Below, piece by piece: positions 51,101 through 57,100 of a DNA stretch of 64,000 bases; positions within the stretch are counted from its first letter, which is position 1, and every line of letters starts with the position of its first letter. This DNA is from Ophiura sarsii (Eukaryota; Echinodermata; Ophiuroidea; Amphilepidida; Ophiuridae): contig CM069446.1 of the NCBI GenBank assembly GCA_035610835.1, positions 48,399,625 through 48,463,624 of the forward strand. The letters run 5' to 3'. A program made the translations under genes and the position numbers. The notes under the pieces were generated by a model. That model worked only from the letters and a program-made list of their open reading frames with translations. It did not search any database and was not told the DNA's origin.

Positions 51101-54100
51101 TTTCATTGATCACATCATTTTAATTACAAAAAGGTCAATTTAACAAGGATTTCGATTTCTAATATTTAAAAAAAAAACGCATTCCGCATTAGGTTTTGAA
51201 AACTGAAGAGCTTTGAGACAAAAAAAATAATTTTAAATATAGCCTTATGTGTTATGTTTATGTCATGCAAACTTATTGGCTAAATCTACTTTCAGTTCCA
51301 TTAAACCCACTCACTGTATAATTAGTAGTTGAAAGTACAAATGTAAGTTTAGGTCCGCATTAACACTTTCCATACTTCGTCTGCAGACGACATTCCCAAA
51401 TTTCACATATATTTCAAAATGTATTGGATTTCATCACCATATCTGGAATCACCATGGGAAATACACTAAAATTTAAGTACAAACATTCCTAGTATTGGTG
51501 CGGTAATTCTTGAGAGTATGTAAGCTTTGAGAAATGTTTCTGAAAAATCAGTTTTGTAAGCTTTTGTATATGGTAAAACTAATACTAATAAAAGTATGAG
51601 AAACTACATGTAGTCCCAACTGGAACAGTGGTAGAGAACACTAACAGGATATCCGAAGGTGTACAGAGGGATGAGTAAAAATGTTTTATATCATGCATAA
51701 TTTGTAATCCACTTGGCCTCCTTACTTTTTGCTACTATTTTATTCTTTCCAGTATGTCTCTCTATCTTAAGGGAACAGTAACTGCCCTAGCGTGTTTCGT
51801 ATATCTGTGAGCACTCTGACTTTCTTTTAGCTTGACTTGTATTTTGCTCACCGGCATATACTTTTGTCTTGCTCTCTACTAAACTTGATAAAGACTGGTA
51901 TATCCAGTCGAAACATTGTTATTCTACAATTCTCCCCCCCCCCCCTTTTTTTCATCCCCCACTTTCAGTTGGGATAAGTTTCACCTTATTACATAATACT
52001 AATAGCTGTGTGGAAAGTGCTATTGAGTAGCAACCATCAGGAATTAACTTCAGGATTGTTTGTGTTATATAACTTATGCTGGACTTAGTGGGTTCTAAGG
52101 GGTGGTCCATATTCTTAACCATATAATGTATTATAGGTAATGTGTATTTTGTGAGGTTTTTTTGTGAACCGCTTTGAGTTGTTTGTAAGGCGCTATATAC
52201 GCATATTATTATTATTATTTCCTCATGTGGTTTGAAATTGGACTAACCTGTCTATAATAGCTCCCTCATGTTATTTTTTCAGGTTCTTGTGAAGGACTGC
52301 GTACCAATCCTGGATGCCTATGCAAAAGAAGGCAAGATGTTTGATTATGTCATCAATGACTTGACAGCTATTCCTATCACTACAGAACCAAGGGGTAAGC
52401 AATAATAATTAGTCTGTGTAAGAGATATGATAATGTCATCAACAATGTCATCAACAATCTCACAGCTATAATTCCTATCACACCAGAGCCAAGGGGTAAG
52501 CAATGATAAACAGTTTGTGTCAGAGATATGATAATGTCATCAATTACATTTCAGCTCAAATCATTCTTTCACTCTGGGATAAGGCCAAACAAAGAAGGAG
52601 GTCTGTCTCAGAAGCCCGTCCGCATTGGTATGTGAAATGAGCTACGGCGCGTAGGTCTATGCGCTGGGGGATAAAAAAAATTTTAAAAATGTTTTGATTT
52701 TGATTTTTTTTTTTAAAGTTTAAAAAAGTTCTCCGTAAGCTTGGATAAGCAACAACAAAAAAATAGCAACAAAAAAAAAGATTCGCATACCTCATAGCCT
52801 ATTTTCTAAAAAAAAAGATCGCACAGCACTTAGCTTTTTTGCACAATGTTTCTGAGACAGACCTTCTTCTTTGTTTGGCCTAAGTAATTAATAGTCTGAT
52901 ACCGAGTTGTCAATGAAAAGGCAAATCTGAATAAAAGCATCGCCTGTTACCGACCAAGAAGTGGAGGCAAGAAGACTTCAAGAAGTGGAGGCATGTGTCA
53001 GAGCCAAAGTGAAATCCCTACACCGCAACAGGGGAATGGTAAGACGAGCCGTTCGCAACAAGTTGGATAAGGCACAAACATGTCTTCAGCAAAATGGTAG
53101 CCATGATTTTCATTAAAAATCCTTAATATCAGCAAACAACTAACTAATTTCTATTTTAAATTGCAAGGAAGCTATAAACATTTTTGTTCAAGTCTTTAAA
53201 AAACCTTTAGCAGAAGACTGTAATTTGTATACCGTGTAATTTGTGAACCTAATAATGGCAAATGTGAATGACTTTTCAGTGCACTTATCAAGAAATAAAG
53301 TGTCTTCAGAACATTTTATTTGTGCAATATTTTACCACCTCTGGCTCATTTAATATACCAGGAACCTGTAATAAATTACAGGCACAACAATGCCTTGCTT
53401 GTAGACGCTCACTCCATATCATCATGCTGCAGTAATATTCATATCATCATGCTGCAGTAATATTCATATCATCATGCTGCAGTAATATTAATGTCCATTG
53501 GAATGGCAACAAATGTGGACAGTTTACAAAACATGTCACAGTTTGCATATTTTTCCATTCAATTACTTTCATTTTTGGGAGGATAAACTAAATTGACAAC
53601 GCTGTATACAACAGCAAAAAATCCATGGTTCAATACATGCATCCAGGTTATTAAATGGCTGTTTCAAATTGTGCACAATATTTTTTTGATTCACCCTGTA
53701 GAAGCTGAATCAACAATCTCTAGTCAGCTGTGCATTGCAATTGTGTACATGTATTTGTATTTATTCCAACCATCGAAACCTATATTTTTCTTTGACAGGA
53801 TGTCAGTGGGACTTCCTGAGGCTGATATTAGACAGATCTATGAAGGTATTGAAACCAACGGGCAAATATTTTACACAGGTGAGCATGTGTTCCATACCAA
53901 GCCAATAAGAAACATGTACAAATGTAGGATTTTTTAAAGAAGAGGCTCCATGACTCGGTGGGTGTAGATTCATCCACATTGTTCATACAAATAAAAGGAA
54001 GGATGTGTTTCTTCTGACAAATCCATGGTGGATAAGGCCAAACACCTTTTTTTTCTTCTTTTTTTTAACTTTTTTTTTGCTTATCCAAGCTTACGGAGAA

Positions 54101-57100
54101 CTTTTTTAAACTTTTTTTTAAAAATCGCAACAACAAAATAGAAGAAGAAAAAGAAGAAAAAAAGTGTTTTAGCCCCCAGCGCATAGACCTACGTGCCGTA
54201 GCTCATTTCACATACCAATGCGGGCGGGCTTCTGAGACAGACCTTCTTCTTTGTTTGGCCTACGCTTATACTTTACATTTACATGTAATGCTTCAAGTTG
54301 AGCACTTCATCAGACTAGTTGACATCTGTTCTCTTCACTGGCTTTTTGTAGCGGGCGCTAAAGAGATCAGTTGGTCATAGATGTTGAAGGCCCCCTCATC
54401 TTTGTTAAAGGTAGATGACCCGATTTTCAACTTGATGTTTTCTATTTTACATGAAAGGTCATCCTTAAAATTGTTGCATTCCAAAGTTTGAGTTGCATAA
54501 CTCCAATGGTTCTATTTTTAGAAGCGCAAGGTCAAAAGACATGTGCCCATTGAGTAGTGCACAGGCTGGTTGGTGGTTAACCACCTTTGACAGTAATTCA
54601 CCACATTTTAGCCTATAATTTCCAAATGAAACATTTCTGGCCCCTAATATTTTACAGACATAATGAGAAAAATATGGGGATTCTTCTGATACCAAAATAT
54701 CTTGATGTAATAAAAAAATCATAGCCCCAAAAAAGTGATCGGGTCATATACCTTTAAGAGTGGTTTGTCCTCTCCTACGAATCCATAAAATGGCTTGATC
54801 TACCATGTTTGAATGATAATCATGGAAATAGTGTACTTTAGGTCCCGCACTTGTCTGAAGTCTTTGACGGAATACAATGCAACATTTGATTATTATAGGA
54901 AACTTTATTTGACAGTGTTAGTGGATGTATACCTGGACCTAAAATACACTTTATATCCAACATTCTTTATTCACCACTTTACACAAACAAGAAATAGAGC
55001 TGTGAATCCCTGTTTATTCTGTGGTTTACATTAAACTACTGTTAACGTGGAAATGTTTGCGCTACATTAATTGTCACGCTTTTCACGCTCCAAGCAGCTA
55101 CCGCGAAAATAAAAATATGTGAACATAATTATTTTGTGTATAAGTCTATGTAATGAACTTTCAAATCACGAATATAAAAACAAGCAAAATTGCTGAAAAT
55201 CGGCAAAGCGTGAACATTTAATCTCACAAAGATTACCACTTTTACAGTATCTAAAAAGACACCCCACCCACCCCCTTTTGATACATGTTTTGACCAGGGC
55301 TGGAACCTTTTTTTTCTCCTTCAACCAGACAGTCAGGCAGGTAACTCACAAAAAACACCTGCCTGACAGAAATTCCATCATCCAGTGAACTCACTTACAC
55401 TATGAGTTTGAAAATTAATGTGATCCACCAGTTGGGCGGGTACGTCATCACCAGCCCAATGCAAAAGTTACCTGCTATGGGCAGATGGGCGCAATGCAAA
55501 AGTTACCTGCTATGGGCAGGTGGGCGCAATGCAAAAGTTACCTGCTATGGGCAGGTGGGCACAATGCAAAAGTTACCTGCTATGGGCAGGTGGGCGCAAT
55601 GCAAAAGTTACCTGCCATGGGCAGGTGGGCGCAATGCAAAAGTTACCTGCTATGGGCGTGTGCTCTTTCCAGGCCTGGTTTTGACTATTTTGATCTCTTT
55701 ATACTTGTTTCCAAAATCTTAGGGTAATGGAGCCAACATGAAGTCCGCCCTAGAGATGTACGAAGATCTACTACGCAACCTAAGCTGTGAGGTGGCATTC
55801 AGCAAAGAAACCATCTGTGTGCCATCCTATATGGAAATGTATCCTTAATATGACAATGTTAGGCCAAAACCAATTGATTTCCAGGTTGGTTGTCCTACTG
55901 AGAACTGAAAGTTACGGGCCTCCTAACACTGGTGTCCACATAAAGATTACCTGTATTATAGTTCCAGTAGGGTTTCCAAGGAACAATACTTGGGGTGGGG
56001 GCAGGTTTGAGGCTGTGTATTTTGTTTAAGAGTAAATTGTTTGGTTGTCTTCCACACCTCAGGCAAGTGGAAAAAGTTTGGGTTTTTAAAATTAAAAAAA
56101 ATGATCAATTGTCAAATGATGGGTATTATAACCAAAAGGCCTTCAATTAAGGTCTGAGGCATATCTTAAGCCTTCAATTAAGGTCTGAGGCATATTTTAC
56201 TACTTTTCACACGTTATATGTTTTAAAAATGTTCATATTATGAGGAAAGATTCGATGACGTCATCAAATTATGTGCTGCCTTAATTATTTATTTGCGCAG
56301 CGGCCAATTAGAAAAATTGTACGTAAATATTACGGCGATCGGGGAAAGCGCAAAATACGCCACTATCTATTGGCTCTAAAATCAGTTTAGATTGACCTTT
56401 CGTAATTTTCTTTTCTGAGTTCAATTATTTGAGGGTCAATACTTATTGTTCTTCAGGTATAAAGCCTCATGGTACACTCCAAAGTTCTTTGAAATCGATG
56501 CAAAAGTAGGCCTTTTAGCTGTGGAATGCAACAAGTCTTTTTCTTTATATTTGTTTATATTTATTCATACAATCCCTTTGTAGTTCAGGTGTCCTCTACT
56601 ACACTAATGCCACACAATTATAAACAATGATTTCATATAAATGCAACACTTTTAAGACAAAATTGCACAAAAAAGTGTGTTTAGAAAAGTCCAGATGTTT
56701 CATCTAAAGAGTTTCAATTTGACTGTCAGCTTTATACCTTAATTTGACCAGAAGAAGTAGTTTGAGATGTTTGTTCTTAAAGAAGACCCCTATTTTTCTG
56801 AGAATGGAAATTCCTTAATTTCCATGTGAATCCTTTATAGATGTGGTGACAGGTGACGTCACACCGAAATCAGATAAAACGGAATCTTAACACTTTCCAC
56901 GCAGCAGGCGTCTGCAGACGACATTACAAAATTTCCCAAAATGTTTCAAAAAAGGCAACATTGAATTTGAATACTATATTTAGAATCACCATGAGAAATA
57001 CATTAAAATCAATACAAATACAATACAATAGCTTTTTTTTGTTGAAAATCTTTATTATTTTTTGAATTATCGACCAAAAAGTGCCAAAAAATGTGATTTT

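Noticed and set aside
55402..55722. Repetitive 106-residue protein-like frame
   Set aside because: It is the 35-bp minisatellite read in frame; two phases give equally long frames, as expected for a non-coding tandem repeat.
56455..56510. Possible extra SMS exon (tcttcag followed by [16 protein letters not shown])
   Set aside because: It has an acceptor-like start but no matching donor, and the U12 junction from exon 9 to exon 10 already completes the conserved C-terminus.
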